A stretch of 64,000 bases of DNA from Fervidobacterium sp. UBA5837 (GTDB taxonomy: Bacteria; Thermotogota; Thermotogae; Thermotogales; Fervidobacteriaceae). Each line of letters starts with the position of its first letter. The stretch's first letter is position 1. Below the pieces are notes generated by a model that was not told the DNA's origin, did no database searches, and saw only the letters and a list, made by a program, of their open reading frames with translations. Both the position numbers and the translations under genes were made by a program. The stretch lies in the NCBI GenBank assembly GCA_002432805.1, contig DJGV01000010.1, forward strand, positions 62,001 to 126,000, read 5' to 3'. Of the stretch, positions 33,667 through 42,705 are shown in pieces.

Positions 33667-35838
33667 TCAGTTTGAGAGTTCCATCGTTATAGCGAGGATA
33701 TGCACATTTATCTCGGATGGTAAGGTGAGCTTTTGCACGGTGTTGTTGACCTCGATTGGATAAACCGATACCCCACAAGTTATGAACTGTCTTTCTCCGG
33801 TTGAGATATATCGATAATCAAGGACAAGCCCGTTTGGCGATTTGCACCAATCGTTTATCACCATGTTGTAGAAATTACTGTCGAGTCCTATTGTAACATT
33901 GTAATCTCCGTGGTTCGATGCCGCAAGAATGTATATTTTCTTTACATTCAGCCTTTCCGGTAGAACCATGACTTGGCCGTTACACCGCACATTGTCAAGA
34001 CCGGTTGTCTTTACTTCAAATGGGATATTTGAAATTTGGAGCGTCCCCTCGTTGATTTCGTTTGCGGGTAAGTATGCACCCACAATGCCAGATAAGTTAT
34101 CGAAATTGGCTGGCTTTAGAGGTGTTCCAAACGCATCGCTGTTGAAGAATTTTGAAATATCGAGCACTGCAAATGTACCTACTTTCTTGACATCCACACT
34201 ATCTTCTTGATTTACTTTTGTTGTCTTAGCAGCAAACAGTTGTTTGTCGACAAGAGATGTGCTTTTCTGCGATAGATTGTATATCAAACTTTTCGTTGCA
34301 CCATCTTCTTGGAAGCTTACTCCTACCGTTTCTGGAATCAATATGATTTGGTCGAATTTGCAAGAATTTGAGATGGATACGCTGATACTATTTTCAACAT
34401 CAATCTGACCGATTTCAAATATGCCGCTACCCGAGATATCTTTTTTCACAGATGTTTTAGAAGAGAGCGTAAGTGTTATCTTTGGAAATTGTCCTGAGAC
34501 CATGACATAGTATCTGCCTGGGGCTACGTCAGAAACATCTCTCTTTACCTTTGCCTTTCCGTCCACTTGGACGATCGCACCTGCACCGTAGTTGCCAGAA
34601 AGGATGGCAGTTGAGGATATACCTGGGTCGAATCCTTCACCTTCTAAAATGATCATGCCTGAACGTGCAACAATACTTGGATTTGTCACGAGTGACTGAG
34701 ATTTCTCCGGTAATTGATTACTGTGCAAAACAACTCTCAATGCACAGATCGTTGATTCTGCGCCAGAGTTCTTGTTCACATGCATGTATTCAAGCCCGTC
34801 GTATCCCTCTCCATTATCTCCTATCATCCTAACTCCCAATCTGTTACCACCATAGAGCCAAGAAGCAGAAAGCGCAGATAAGTAAGCAAAAGTGTCATCC
34901 TTTGTTATCGAATATATCTTTTGAGCAGGTACTGCTATACATTCAAGCGCATAGGCAAGTTCTTGGTATGGTTTCACATACCCGTTTATGTTGTCGATCG
35001 CATATATAAGCCCAGTGCCCAACAGTAATGGTATCTGTGCCTTCAAACTACTCTTTGCCAAATCCAAATACTTTTGATCACCAAGCACTTCATACGCACT
35101 TACGAGTGCTTCTGCGTAATGGTTTCCCCAACCGTTCCATAAAAAACTATCTTGGTATACTGAGAAAAAACCATCGAGATAGGTAAATTGTCCAATTTTG
35201 TAATTCACCAACTCGTCTGCATACTTTTTGAGTGTATTCTTCACATCTTGTGTATTCTCAACTTTGGCATATTCTGATAACCCCATGACGTACAATGCAA
35301 GTTGGTCACCAGCAGCAGGTGGATATTTCTTGATCGAATTGTATGCCCTCTTTGCACCATCCCTTACTTGCGCATCATTTGTGAACTGCGACAATTTTGA
35401 TAGACCCAAAAATGCCCTCAACGTCCACCAAGATGTTGACTTGTAACTTGTGATCCCTTGCTTGTTTATCGTACCGTCTGCGTATGCAAAGTTGTAAAAC
35501 TCACCATCTGAATCTTGCATAGCCAAAACAAATTTTGATGCATCGAGTGCCAATTTTCGGTATGTTTCATCTTTCGTAAGTTCGTATGCCTCACTGTAAA
35601 GTAGAACGACTCGAGCAACATCGTCCACGCAGAAATCCCCCTCGTTCACAGCAGGCACAACTTGGAAGTGGTCACCTTTGTTGTCAGAATAAACCCAGTA
35701 GCCTTTTACCTCATTTCCACTCAACGTGAACCATTGCGACAACTCTTCCAGATGCTTATTATTGAACGGTATATTTGCAAACGATGAAGTTAACGACGAG
35801 AAGAGCAATAATCCAACAAGCACATCTTTCAACCTCAC
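33667..35838 (-). CDS. Exported (alpha/alpha)-barrel glycosidase-like protein
   Basis: Exported protein of about 723 residues. The GTG at 35838 is preferred: GGTGAT lies ideally upstream, and the product then opens with a signal peptide (VRLKDVLVGLLLFSSLTSSF). A GTG at 35856 would add six residues without a ribosome site. Residues about 30-370 show repeating helical hairpins with aromatic-rich loops (FCVDDVARVVLLYSEAYELT, KSTSWWTLRAFLGLSKLS, LWNGWGNHYAEALVSAYEVL), the look of a six-hairpin glycosidase toroid. The C-terminal half is beta-rich, possibly carbohydrate-binding. I cannot assign a GH family. It is the second gene of a minus-strand unit controlled from the LacI region and likely acts on the same extracellular glycan. 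Confidence 0.7.
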   Translation of the reverse strand: MRLKDVLVGLLLFSSLTSSFANIPFNNKHLEELSQWFTLSGNEVKGYWVYSDNKGDHFQVVPAVNEGDFCVDDVARVVLLYSEAYELTKDETYRKLALDASKFVLAMQDSDGEFYNFAYADGTINKQGITSYKSTSWWTLRAFLGLSKLSQFTNDAQVRDGAKRAYNSIKKYPPAAGDQLALYVMGLSEYAKVENTQDVKNTLKKYADELVNYKIGQFTYLDGFFSVYQDSFLWNGWGNHYAEALVSAYEVLGDQKYLDLAKSSLKAQIPLLLGTGLIYAIDNINGYVKPYQELAYALECIAVPAQKIYSITKDDTFAYLSALSASWLYGGNRLGVRMIGDNGEGYDGLEYMHVNKNSGAESTICALRVVLHSNQLPEKSQSLVTNPSIVARSGMIILEGEGFDPGISSTAILSGNYGAGAIVQVDGKAKVKRDVSDVAPGRYYVMVSGQFPKITLTLSSKTSVKKDISGSGIFEIGQIDVENSISVSISNSCKFDQIILIPETVGVSFQEDGATKSLIYNLSQKSTSLVDKQLFAAKTTKVNQEDSVDVKKVGTFAVLDISKFFNSDAFGTPLKPANFDNLSGIVGAYLPANEINEGTLQISNIPFEVKTTGLDNVRCNGQVMVLPERLNVKKIYILAASNHGDYNVTIGLDSNFYNMVINDWCKSPNGLVLDYRYISTGERQFITCGVSVYPIEVNNTVQKLTLPSEINVHILAITMELSN

Positions 35839-35890
35839 GATATCACCAACTTTCACGTATATTCTTGTATCTATTATCTACCTTAAGAAT

Positions 35891-35923
35891 CAAGAAAGGG
35901 GCCAGAAGGAAGATACTGGCCCC
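35891..35923 (-). terminator. Hairpin between the two exported-protein genes
   Basis: GGGGCCAG and CTGGCCCC form an 8 bp GC stem; on the minus strand it is followed by TTTCTTG. It could end or attenuate the transcript of the 443-residue protein gene before the glycosidase-like gene. Confidence 0.8.
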
Positions 35924-35936
35924 AAGAACTTTCTTG

Positions 35937-37268
35937 TTATTCTCCTATCTTCAAACTTCTGAACGAGGCACTCTTGTTCTCAATTAGTTGTATTGCATCT
36001 TGGACTGAGTTTGCACTGTAGATGTTGTAGAGCCTTAAGAACTCGATCTTGTCACCAGCTTTGTATTTATTTGGCATATCTTCGGTCTTCATGGAATACA
36101 CACCAGTAGTTGATGGGTATGCATCGAATTCTCCAGGCATCCACTTGAATATGCCATCTCTGAACTCAAGACTTTCGTATACCCACGTATTATCATCCAA
36201 CCACTTTTTGTAATCTGCTGCGATAACCGGAACTTCTGGAAGTATCTCTGCTACACCGATTTTGCCCTTTGGCGAGAAATTGCTTCTCCATTTTTCCATG
36301 GAAGCAAATATGTAAGTTGCACCCCACCAAAGTGGCTTCATACTGTTACTTGCTGGGAATACAATGTAAGGAACGTTGTTGACCATGGTAATTGCATCTC
36401 TTTGAAGCCAATATTCATAAGGTGTAATATTCAACTGATCCGCCCAAACAAGTCTTCTAAAGACTGGCAGCATGTGGACCACATCATCGAATGCCGGTGC
36501 AATTGGCCTTGTCGCCATCGATTGAATCTTCATCATGTCTGCATAGTTTTCAAAGGCAATCGTGTTGTCAACAAGTATGTCACCGTTTTTGAATATGTGC
36601 GTGACAAGCTGCTGAGTCAAGCCGTTGAACTTCTCAGATTTCAGCGTTGCGACGATGCCAGCTGCAACTGGGCCAGGTTCGAGAACTTTAATGGAAACTA
36701 CTCTGAATGCACTGGTGGTCTCTTCGTAGTGGTCACCGAGATTACCGTCCACATAGAATGTCGAGTTGTACCAACCACTCACCCTTGCGATACCAACTTC
36801 ATCAATGAGCTTCGCTTTTACATCTCCAAATTGGGTAACTTGAACCAAACCGTGGTCGTTTACTGCCACTTCGAACTTGTTATCAGTTGACTTAATCGTC
36901 CATCCGTTATCTGTTTTGATGGCTGTAAAAGCCCTTGGATAAACCGTTGTCTTTGCAGATGCTTCATCCGATACAACTATCTCACACTTACCACTGCCTA
37001 TAAATACAACATAATCTGGTCCAGAAATTCTGTTATTTCCATCGACATCTTCTACTTGGAATGGAATCTCTTTTCCGTTGTTCAATACCTTCATAGTTGA
37101 CCAATCTGGTTCAAAATCTTCAGAAACATGGTCAAGTAATGTGGCCATTTGAACAACGACAGGTACCTCCACATCCCCAGCAGTAACAGGAATAGACATC
37201 GTACCAGCAAATGCGATCGATAAGAGTGATACAACCAAAACAATCATGACTGTAAGAACTTTCTTCAT
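35937..37268 (-). CDS. Exported beta-sandwich protein of unknown function
   Basis: The 443-residue product has a clear signal peptide (MKKVLTVMIVLVVSLLSIAF, cleavage after FAG-type site). The first 100 residues include EIPFQVEDVDGNNRISGPDYVVFIG, split here as EIPFQVEDVDGN and ISGPDYVVFIG, resembling domains at the N-terminus of bacterial polysaccharide-processing proteins (DUF4861-like). The remainder is beta-rich with galactose-mutarotase-like character. I see no confident catalytic pair. It is divergent from lacI, its promoter is overlapped by a LacI-type operator, and its ATG follows GGAGGTGGGC. It most likely binds or trims the same extracellular sugar polymer. Confidence 0.65.
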   Translation of the reverse strand: MKKVLTVMIVLVVSLLSIAFAGTMSIPVTAGDVEVPVVVQMATLLDHVSEDFEPDWSTMKVLNNGKEIPFQVEDVDGNNRISGPDYVVFIGSGKCEIVVSDEASAKTTVYPRAFTAIKTDNGWTIKSTDNKFEVAVNDHGLVQVTQFGDVKAKLIDEVGIARVSGWYNSTFYVDGNLGDHYEETTSAFRVVSIKVLEPGPVAAGIVATLKSEKFNGLTQQLVTHIFKNGDILVDNTIAFENYADMMKIQSMATRPIAPAFDDVVHMLPVFRRLVWADQLNITPYEYWLQRDAITMVNNVPYIVFPASNSMKPLWWGATYIFASMEKWRSNFSPKGKIGVAEILPEVPVIAADYKKWLDDNTWVYESLEFRDGIFKWMPGEFDAYPSTTGVYSMKTEDMPNKYKAGDKIEFLRLYNIYSANSVQDAIQLIENKSASFRSLKIGE

Positions 37269-37315
37269 ACGCCCACCTCCTCGATAGTGTTGGAACCAAA
37301 AATTGTTGAAATTTC

Positions 37316-37340
37316 TGAAAGCGTTTACATACGTATTATA
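37316..37340 (-). promoter_or_regulatory. LacI-type operator with -10 element of the divergent gene
   Basis: AAGCGTTTACATAC (37319-37332) is an exact inverted copy of the operator in front of lacI. On the minus strand a TATAAT (37340-37335) sits just upstream of it, so repressor binding would cover the transcription start of the 443-residue exported protein gene. Confidence 0.7.
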
Positions 37341-37469
37341 ATGAAATACTCCGTCACATAATAATCGGTTTACTTGTCAAAAATCGCAAATATCTTGGAA
37401 TAGTTGGGGATAATGAATGAATTCATCAATTATCGAAATATTGTTGTGAATTACTATAAATTCTATATT

Positions 37470-37521
37470 TTGGTATATTTTTATTGTAAGAATATAATAA
37501 TGTCAGTATGTAAACGCTTAC
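37470..37521 (+). promoter_or_regulatory. lacI promoter with LacI-type operator
   Basis: TTGGTA (37470-37475) and TATAAT (37493-37498) are 17 bases apart. GTATGTAAACGCTTAC (37506-37521) follows; its core GTAAACGCTTAC is nearly palindromic around a central CG, the hallmark of LacI/CcpA family operators. This suggests autoregulation. Confidence 0.75.
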
Positions 37522-37549
37522 TTATCGTATGAAAAGAGGCGAGTTATAA

Positions 37550-38515
37550 GTGGTATCCATAGAAGATGTTGCAAAGCATGCAGGTGTTTCGATAGCAACT
37601 GTCTCACGTGTACTCAACAGGACTGGTTATGTTTCAGATGATACAGAGTTGAAGGTACTGAAGGCTGTGAATGAATTGGATTACAAGCCACATATATCTG
37701 CAAGGACTTTGGCACGTAAGAAGAGCCAGTTGGTGGGTATAGTGATGAGTAAGAGAGTTTACGAATTGCTAGATAGGGATATAGGTAAATTCTATAGAAT
37801 CATACTCGATGCAATTGAGAACAACGTCATGATGTACAAGATGGCTTTAAAGAGAATTGTCTTTGAAGAAGAGGAAATTTCCGGATGCAATGGGTACATC
37901 ATCTTGGGAAGTGATATGAACGAGGAGGACATAGAAGGGATTGCTGCTAAGTCCAAAGTTGTGCTTGTAGACCACTACATAGATGGTCTACGTGTGGATA
38001 GTGTGTTGAGTGATGGATACGATGGGGTCTTCTACATTACGCAGAGATTTTTAGATAGTGGTTTTAACAAGATAGTCCACTTGCATGGTCCACTTAAATA
38101 TTACGGTTTTAGAGATAGGTATACTGGCTATGTAGCTGCAATGAGAAAAAACGGTAGACTGCCTGTCAGTATCGAATACGATGAACTTCATGAAGAAGTG
38201 GACAATGTACTGAAAAAGATTCTACGCGACAACGTGCCTGAGGTAATCATATGTTCAAACGATGTGATTGCCATAAGCGTGTTGCGAAAACTCAAGGAAT
38301 GGGAATACAGAATCCCGGAAGAGATAAACATTGTAGGGTTCGATGATATTCCAGATGCGGAAAAGGAAGGCCTTTCAACATTGAGGGTACAAAAATCAGA
38401 GTTAGGTTTCAATGCAGTAAAAAGGCTTTACGAGCTTCTCAACAATCAGAGTTTACATCCATACAAACAGTCGATTTATACATCTTATGTAAAACGCAGT
38501 TCTACAGTGATATGA
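37550..38515 (+). CDS. LacI family transcriptional regulator
   Basis: The 321-residue repressor has the LacI headpiece (VSIEDVAKHAGVSIATVSRV, then the hinge YKPHISARTLARKKSQLVG) and a periplasmic-binding-protein-like sensor domain ending with VPEVIICSNDVIAI, the NIVGFDDIPDAEKEGLSTL stretch and an HPYKQ-type tail. The GTG at 37550 follows AAGAGGCGAG. It sits between two matched operators and next to importer and GH130 genes, so it likely releases the whole locus on binding a mannoside-derived sugar. The inducer is unknown. Confidence 0.94.
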   Translation: MVSIEDVAKHAGVSIATVSRVLNRTGYVSDDTELKVLKAVNELDYKPHISARTLARKKSQLVGIVMSKRVYELLDRDIGKFYRIILDAIENNVMMYKMALKRIVFEEEEISGCNGYIILGSDMNEEDIEGIAAKSKVVLVDHYIDGLRVDSVLSDGYDGVFYITQRFLDSGFNKIVHLHGPLKYYGFRDRYTGYVAAMRKNGRLPVSIEYDELHEEVDNVLKKILRDNVPEVIICSNDVIAISVLRKLKEWEYRIPEEINIVGFDDIPDAEKEGLSTLRVQKSELGFNAVKRLYELLNNQSLHPYKQSIYTSYVKRSSTVI

Positions 38516-38535
38516 GTGATTTACAAAATATGAGA

Positions 38536-38551
38536 TTAAAAGCGCGTTTAA
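38536..38551 (+). promoter_or_regulatory. Possible third LacI-type operator
   Basis: TTAAAAGCGCGTTTAA is palindromic with an AAAGCG-CGTTTA core, between lacI and the binding-protein gene. It has an extra central CG compared with the two flanking operators, so the match is imperfect. Confidence 0.4.
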
Positions 38552-38593
38552 TAGGCACATTTTCCCCACAATAACTCAGGGAGGTTGGTCGGT

Positions 38594-39844
38594 ATGAAAA
38601 GGGTTGCAAGTGTTGTAATGTTGTTGATTTTTGTGTTAACTGCTTTTTCGGTGAAATTGACTTTCTGGACCGCTCCAAACCCGTATCAAGAGGAGTTTTG
38701 GAAGATCATGGTAACACAGTGGAATAAGCAAAGGCCTGATGTGCAAATAGAAGTTCAGACGATTCCAGCTGCGGGGAGTTCTGAGGAAGCGATACTGACA
38801 GCTTTAGCTGCAGGAAACGCCCCAGATTTTTGTGAGAATATCTTTAGTGGATTTGGTGCACAGCTTGCCGATATCGGCGCCATATATGCATTCGACAATT
38901 TCGGCACCGATTTCACAAAGCTTGTACAGACAAGAAAGATGGCGAGCATCATCGAGAAATGGGAGGTAAGTGGTAAGCATTACGTCTTTCCAATATATTC
39001 CAACCCTATGCTCTTTTGGTGGCGTGGTGATATTCTCAAACAGTTGGGATACAACAATCCTCCAAGGACATATTCAGAGATATATGATCTAAGCAAGAAA
39101 TTTGCCGACGGCAAGAAGAAATTTACGATGCAAGTCATCTCCGGGAGAAACTGGTGGGATAGATGGTATGATTTCATCACGTATTACTATGCAGCAACTG
39201 GTGGAAAGACGTACATAGATACTGCAAAGAGAAAAGTCACTTTTGGTGATGCCACTGGACTGAAGATAGCAAACTTCATCTACACGATGTTCCAAAACAA
39301 ATACACTGCTGTAGAGTTAGGTACAAATCCTTTCTACACCGGCAGTATATTGGGTAAGATAACAGGGCCATGGGAAGTCAACCAGGCCAAAGATACTTTC
39401 CCAAAGGTTGTACCAAACATCTGGATATCAACACCACCCGTTCCTGATGATTATCCAAAAGATAAACCAGTTTACACGATTGCAGATAGTAAAGGTCTTG
39501 TGATCTTCTCGACGTGCAAGGACAAGAAAGCTGCATTTGAATTCATCTCTTGGGTATTTTCAAACGCACAGAACGATGCACTCTGGATAGAGAAAACTCA
39601 GATGCCTCCAGCAAGGGAGGACCTTACAACAAATTCTGTCTTTGCTAAGTACATGGAAGACAAATTCTTCAAAGCCTATTCGTCAAACGTACCATACGCA
39701 GTACCACCTGCTCTTATAACCAATACAATAGACGTGAATCAAGCAATGAGTACGCACTTCGTTGAACCGCTCATGTATTTAAAAGGTAAGCCGGAGGATA
39801 TTTTAAACAAGGCTGTGAAAGAAATAAACAAGGTATTGTTCTAA
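38594..39844 (+). CDS. Sugar ABC transporter substrate-binding protein
   Basis: Exported family 1 carbohydrate-binding protein of 416 residues. ATG 38594 follows GGGAGGTTGG and opens a signal peptide (MKRVASVVMLLIFVLTAFSV). The mature protein begins KLTFWTAPNPYQEEFWKIMV, has ALAAGNAPDF, typical of the ligand cleft, LFWWRGDILKQLGY in the hinge region and PVYTIADSKGLVIFS before the C-terminal helices. It is the first transport gene after lacI. No ATPase is encoded in this locus. GH130 downstream suggests a mannoside ligand. Confidence 0.9.
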   Translation: MKRVASVVMLLIFVLTAFSVKLTFWTAPNPYQEEFWKIMVTQWNKQRPDVQIEVQTIPAAGSSEEAILTALAAGNAPDFCENIFSGFGAQLADIGAIYAFDNFGTDFTKLVQTRKMASIIEKWEVSGKHYVFPIYSNPMLFWWRGDILKQLGYNNPPRTYSEIYDLSKKFADGKKKFTMQVISGRNWWDRWYDFITYYYAATGGKTYIDTAKRKVTFGDATGLKIANFIYTMFQNKYTAVELGTNPFYTGSILGKITGPWEVNQAKDTFPKVVPNIWISTPPVPDDYPKDKPVYTIADSKGLVIFSTCKDKKAAFEFISWVFSNAQNDALWIEKTQMPPAREDLTTNSVFAKYMEDKFFKAYSSNVPYAVPPALITNTIDVNQAMSTHFVEPLMYLKGKPEDILNKAVKEINKVLF

Positions 39845-40001
39845 GGTCATGTCGTTCCCCTACTACTTTGAAATACCTTGATCAATTCAATCGATGGATG
39901 CTGTTAACTCTGTCAATCTATGTGAAAAAGTAATATCTCAGCTAATCTATGCAACTGGTCGTAGTTGGTTAACATCATCCTTAAGCTAAGGGAGTGGTTC
40001 A

Positions 40002-40886
40002 GTGAGCAAAAGATCACAATTTGGGAGAAAGGAAAGAGTATTTGGCTATTCAGTTATAATTCCTTACATCGCTTACACTGCCATATTTTGGGGATATCCG
40101 TTCGTCTGGATGCTGATACTTGCATTCACCAAGTGGAACTTCTTCTCTAAGCCAAGTTTCGTGTGGCTCGATAATTTCTTAAAGATGTTTACCGATAGTG
40201 TTTTTTTGCAGATTATCCTAAACACACTCAATTTTCTCGCTTACTTAATTCCGATGATCTTAATTTCATCACTGCTATTTGCACTCGCTCTGAAAAGGGT
40301 GAAATTTGGCAGGACGTTCATAATGCTGAGCTTCTTGATTGCAAATGTCTCTTCAGGCGTGGCATATTCTCTACTTTTCTCAAACCTTTTTGCCGTGAAT
40401 GGACCTGTTAATAGGATCTTTGACGCGCTCTTTGGTGTAACTATACCGTGGTTCAGTGATCCGCAACTTGCAATTTTTTCTATATGTCTCATAATAACCT
40501 GGAAGTTTCTCGGCTATTACGGTCTCATACTATATGCGGGGCTTCAACAGATTCCACAGTCTTTGTACGAGGCAGCAGAATTGGATGGTGCAAATGGTAA
40601 TGTCCTCTTTTGGAAGATCACATTGCCACTGCTCAATCCCTCACTCGTTACAGTAACAGTCCTTGCCATTATGCTAACTTTTGGTATATTCACCGAACCG
40701 TACTTGATAACTGGTGGAGGCCCGATGCAGCGAACAACGACGTTCATGATTTACATGTACGACACAGCATTTAAGAGGATAGATCCATCGTATGCAACAA
40801 CAATTGCAGTTGTGACAGCACTGTTAAGTTATGGGTTGGTAATGCTTATCAGGAAGGTCTTCGAAAGAGAAGTGAGCTTTGTATGA
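40002..40886 (+). CDS. Sugar ABC transporter permease (MalF-type)
   Basis: Membrane subunit of 294 residues with six spans. It has the family opening VIIPYIAYTAIFWGYPFVWM, and the EAA coupling loop SLYEAAELDGANGNVLFWKI followed by TLPLLNPSL. GTG at 40002 follows AAGGGAGTGG. It is separated from the binding-protein gene by 157 bases without a clear hairpin. Its stop overlaps the next permease (ATGA). Confidence 0.92.
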   Translation: MSKRSQFGRKERVFGYSVIIPYIAYTAIFWGYPFVWMLILAFTKWNFFSKPSFVWLDNFLKMFTDSVFLQIILNTLNFLAYLIPMILISSLLFALALKRVKFGRTFIMLSFLIANVSSGVAYSLLFSNLFAVNGPVNRIFDALFGVTIPWFSDPQLAIFSICLIITWKFLGYYGLILYAGLQQIPQSLYEAAELDGANGNVLFWKITLPLLNPSLVTVTVLAIMLTFGIFTEPYLITGGGPMQRTTTFMIYMYDTAFKRIDPSYATTIAVVTALLSYGLVMLIRKVFEREVSFV

Positions 40887-41707
40887 AAAAACAAGAAATC
40901 GGTGCCTACATAATAACGTTCTTACTGATCTTTCTTGCAATCGTATGGATATATCCATACATATGGCTATTCATTTCATCGTTCAAGCCTGCAGAAGACA
41001 TATACACAACATTTTGGCCAAAGTCTCTTACGTTGGACCATTACAAATTCATATTTGTCATGGCAAATAGGTTCGAAAGGCCGTTTGTTAGAGCGTTTTT
41101 CAACAGCCTGTTCATATCGACAACGGTAACTTTTTCAGTTATAATAACATCTGCATTGGTAGGTTATGCAATATCGAGGATAAAATTTAAGGCAGGAAGG
41201 ACGCTTTTCAATTTCACGATATGGCAGATGTTATTTCCTGGTTTTATGTTTATGATTCCTTTGTTTGTAATGATAAGGAACTTCAATTGGTTGAATACGT
41301 ATCAGGCGCTCATCGTGCCATCTTTGACAAGTGCTTGGGGAATATTTATGTTTGCACAGGCATTCAAGACGATACCTGAAGATTATGTGGATGCGGCAAG
41401 AATGGATGGTGCAAATGATTTCTGGATCATATTTCGCCTCATGTTTCCGCTAGCTGGTTCCACCGCATCGATAGTTGGATTATTCACATTCATAGGTATA
41501 TGGGATAATTTTCTATGGCCGTTGATGGTCATGAAAGATTATAACAGAATGCCGCTTTCAGTCTTGTTAGCATCATTCAACCATGAATATGCAAGCTACA
41601 TAGGACCGATACTTGCAGGTTCGGTTATACAAACGATACCGATGGTTGTAATCTTTTTACTATTGAGAAGGTATTTCCTGCAAGGAATTTCGATGTCTCT
41701 GAGATGA
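40883..41707 (+). CDS. Sugar ABC transporter permease (MalG-type)
   Basis: Second channel subunit, 274 residues, translationally coupled to the first by an ATGA overlap. It has YPYIWLFISSFKPAEDIYTT early on, and the MalG EAA-type loop DYVDAARMDGANDFWIIFRL with MFPLAGSTAS. About six membrane spans are evident. The GH130 gene starts 26 bases downstream. Confidence 0.92.
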   Translation: MKKQEIGAYIITFLLIFLAIVWIYPYIWLFISSFKPAEDIYTTFWPKSLTLDHYKFIFVMANRFERPFVRAFFNSLFISTTVTFSVIITSALVGYAISRIKFKAGRTLFNFTIWQMLFPGFMFMIPLFVMIRNFNWLNTYQALIVPSLTSAWGIFMFAQAFKTIPEDYVDAARMDGANDFWIIFRLMFPLAGSTASIVGLFTFIGIWDNFLWPLMVMKDYNRMPLSVLLASFNHEYASYIGPILAGSVIQTIPMVVIFLLLRRYFLQGISMSLR

Positions 41708-41733
41708 GAAAAACTGACGAAGGAGGTTTGATC

Positions 41734-42621
41734 ATGGAACTTAGATTGGAAAGACACCCGCTCAACCCTGTTCTTGCACCAATACCTGAACATCTATGGG
41801 AAGACAAGTTCGTTTTTAACTGTGCAGTAGTAAACGATGACGGATTGTTTCACTTGCTCTACAGGGCCCAAGGTGCAGATATGGTCTCTCGAATAGGATA
41901 TGCTGTCAGCAGTGATGGAATTCACTTCAATAGGTTAGAGAAGCCTGTTTTTTCTCCTGCTTTAAGGGATGAGCTCTACGGAGTGGAAGACCCAAGGATA
42001 ACGAAAATAGGCGATAGGTATTACATGACCTATACAGCATATTCGCCAAAAGGGCCAAGAGTCGCGTTGGCTTCAACTAAAAATTTCATCACATGGGAAA
42101 GATATGGTATAGTTATAAAAGATGAGATTAACAACAAAGACGCAGCACTTTTCCCAGAAAAGATCAATGGAAAGTATGTGATGATTCACAGGTTCGAGCC
42201 AGACATATGGTATGCTTACTCCGATGATTTGATCAATTGGAGCAACTATGTGGATGTCGCAGGTCCAAGGAAAGGTTATTGGGATAATCTGAAAGTTGGT
42301 ATAGGCGCACCTCCGATAAAGACATCTTACGGATGGTTACTCCTCTACCATGGTGTAGAAGACGGTCCAAGGCCAATTTACAGATTGGGATTCATGCTGC
42401 TTGATTTAAACAATCCGACAAAGGTACTCAAGAGAAGCGAGGAACCCATATTAGAACCACAAGAAGAATGGGAAGTCTTTGGTGGTGTACCAAACGTTGT
42501 ATTCAGCGATGCAATGGTTGAGTACGAAAGAAAGTACTATGTTTACTACGGTGCAGCGGATAATTACATAGCCCTTGCAACGATAGATGTGGAAAAGGTC
42601 ATGAGATGGTGTGAGAGTTAA
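41734..42621 (+). CDS. GH130 beta-mannoside phosphorylase family enzyme
   Basis: Cytoplasmic five-bladed propeller enzyme of 295 residues in family GH130, whose characterised members mostly phosphorolyse or hydrolyse beta-mannosides to mannose-1-phosphate or mannose. ATG 41734 follows GAAGGAGG; an in-frame ATG at 41704 overlaps the permease. Motifs are NPVLAPIPEHLWEDKFVFNC, the YGVEDPRITKIGDRYYMTYT region with the conserved Glu-Asp-Pro-Arg, DAALFPEKINGKYVMIHRFE and the final YYGAADNYIALA. Together with the importer it forms an uptake-and-phosphorolysis unit under LacI control. The exact linkage and whether it is a phosphorylase or hydrolase cannot be told. Confidence 0.88.
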   Translation: MELRLERHPLNPVLAPIPEHLWEDKFVFNCAVVNDDGLFHLLYRAQGADMVSRIGYAVSSDGIHFNRLEKPVFSPALRDELYGVEDPRITKIGDRYYMTYTAYSPKGPRVALASTKNFITWERYGIVIKDEINNKDAALFPEKINGKYVMIHRFEPDIWYAYSDDLINWSNYVDVAGPRKGYWDNLKVGIGAPPIKTSYGWLLLYHGVEDGPRPIYRLGFMLLDLNNPTKVLKRSEEPILEPQEEWEVFGGVPNVVFSDAMVEYERKYYVYYGAADNYIALATIDVEKVMRWCES

Positions 42622-42650
42622 AGATAAATAAGAAATCATAGTTAATTTGA

Positions 42651-42677
42651 AAGCGGGGATTCATCCCCCGCTTTTTA
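42651..42677 (+). terminator. Rho-independent terminator of the LacI-regulated operon
   Basis: AAGCGGGG (42651-42658) and CCCCGCTT (42666-42673) form an 8 bp stem followed by a T-run (TTTTTA), 30 bases after the GH130 stop. It also lies after the convergent sugar kinase gene. Confidence 0.92.
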
Positions 42678-42705
42678 TCGTTTTCAACCTTCCATAATTA
42701 ACGAT

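Noticed and set aside
36402..36890. 162-codon open frame on the plus strand
   Set aside because: It is antisense to the 443-residue exported protein, has no ribosome site and its composition (many Cys, Arg, His) is not protein-like.
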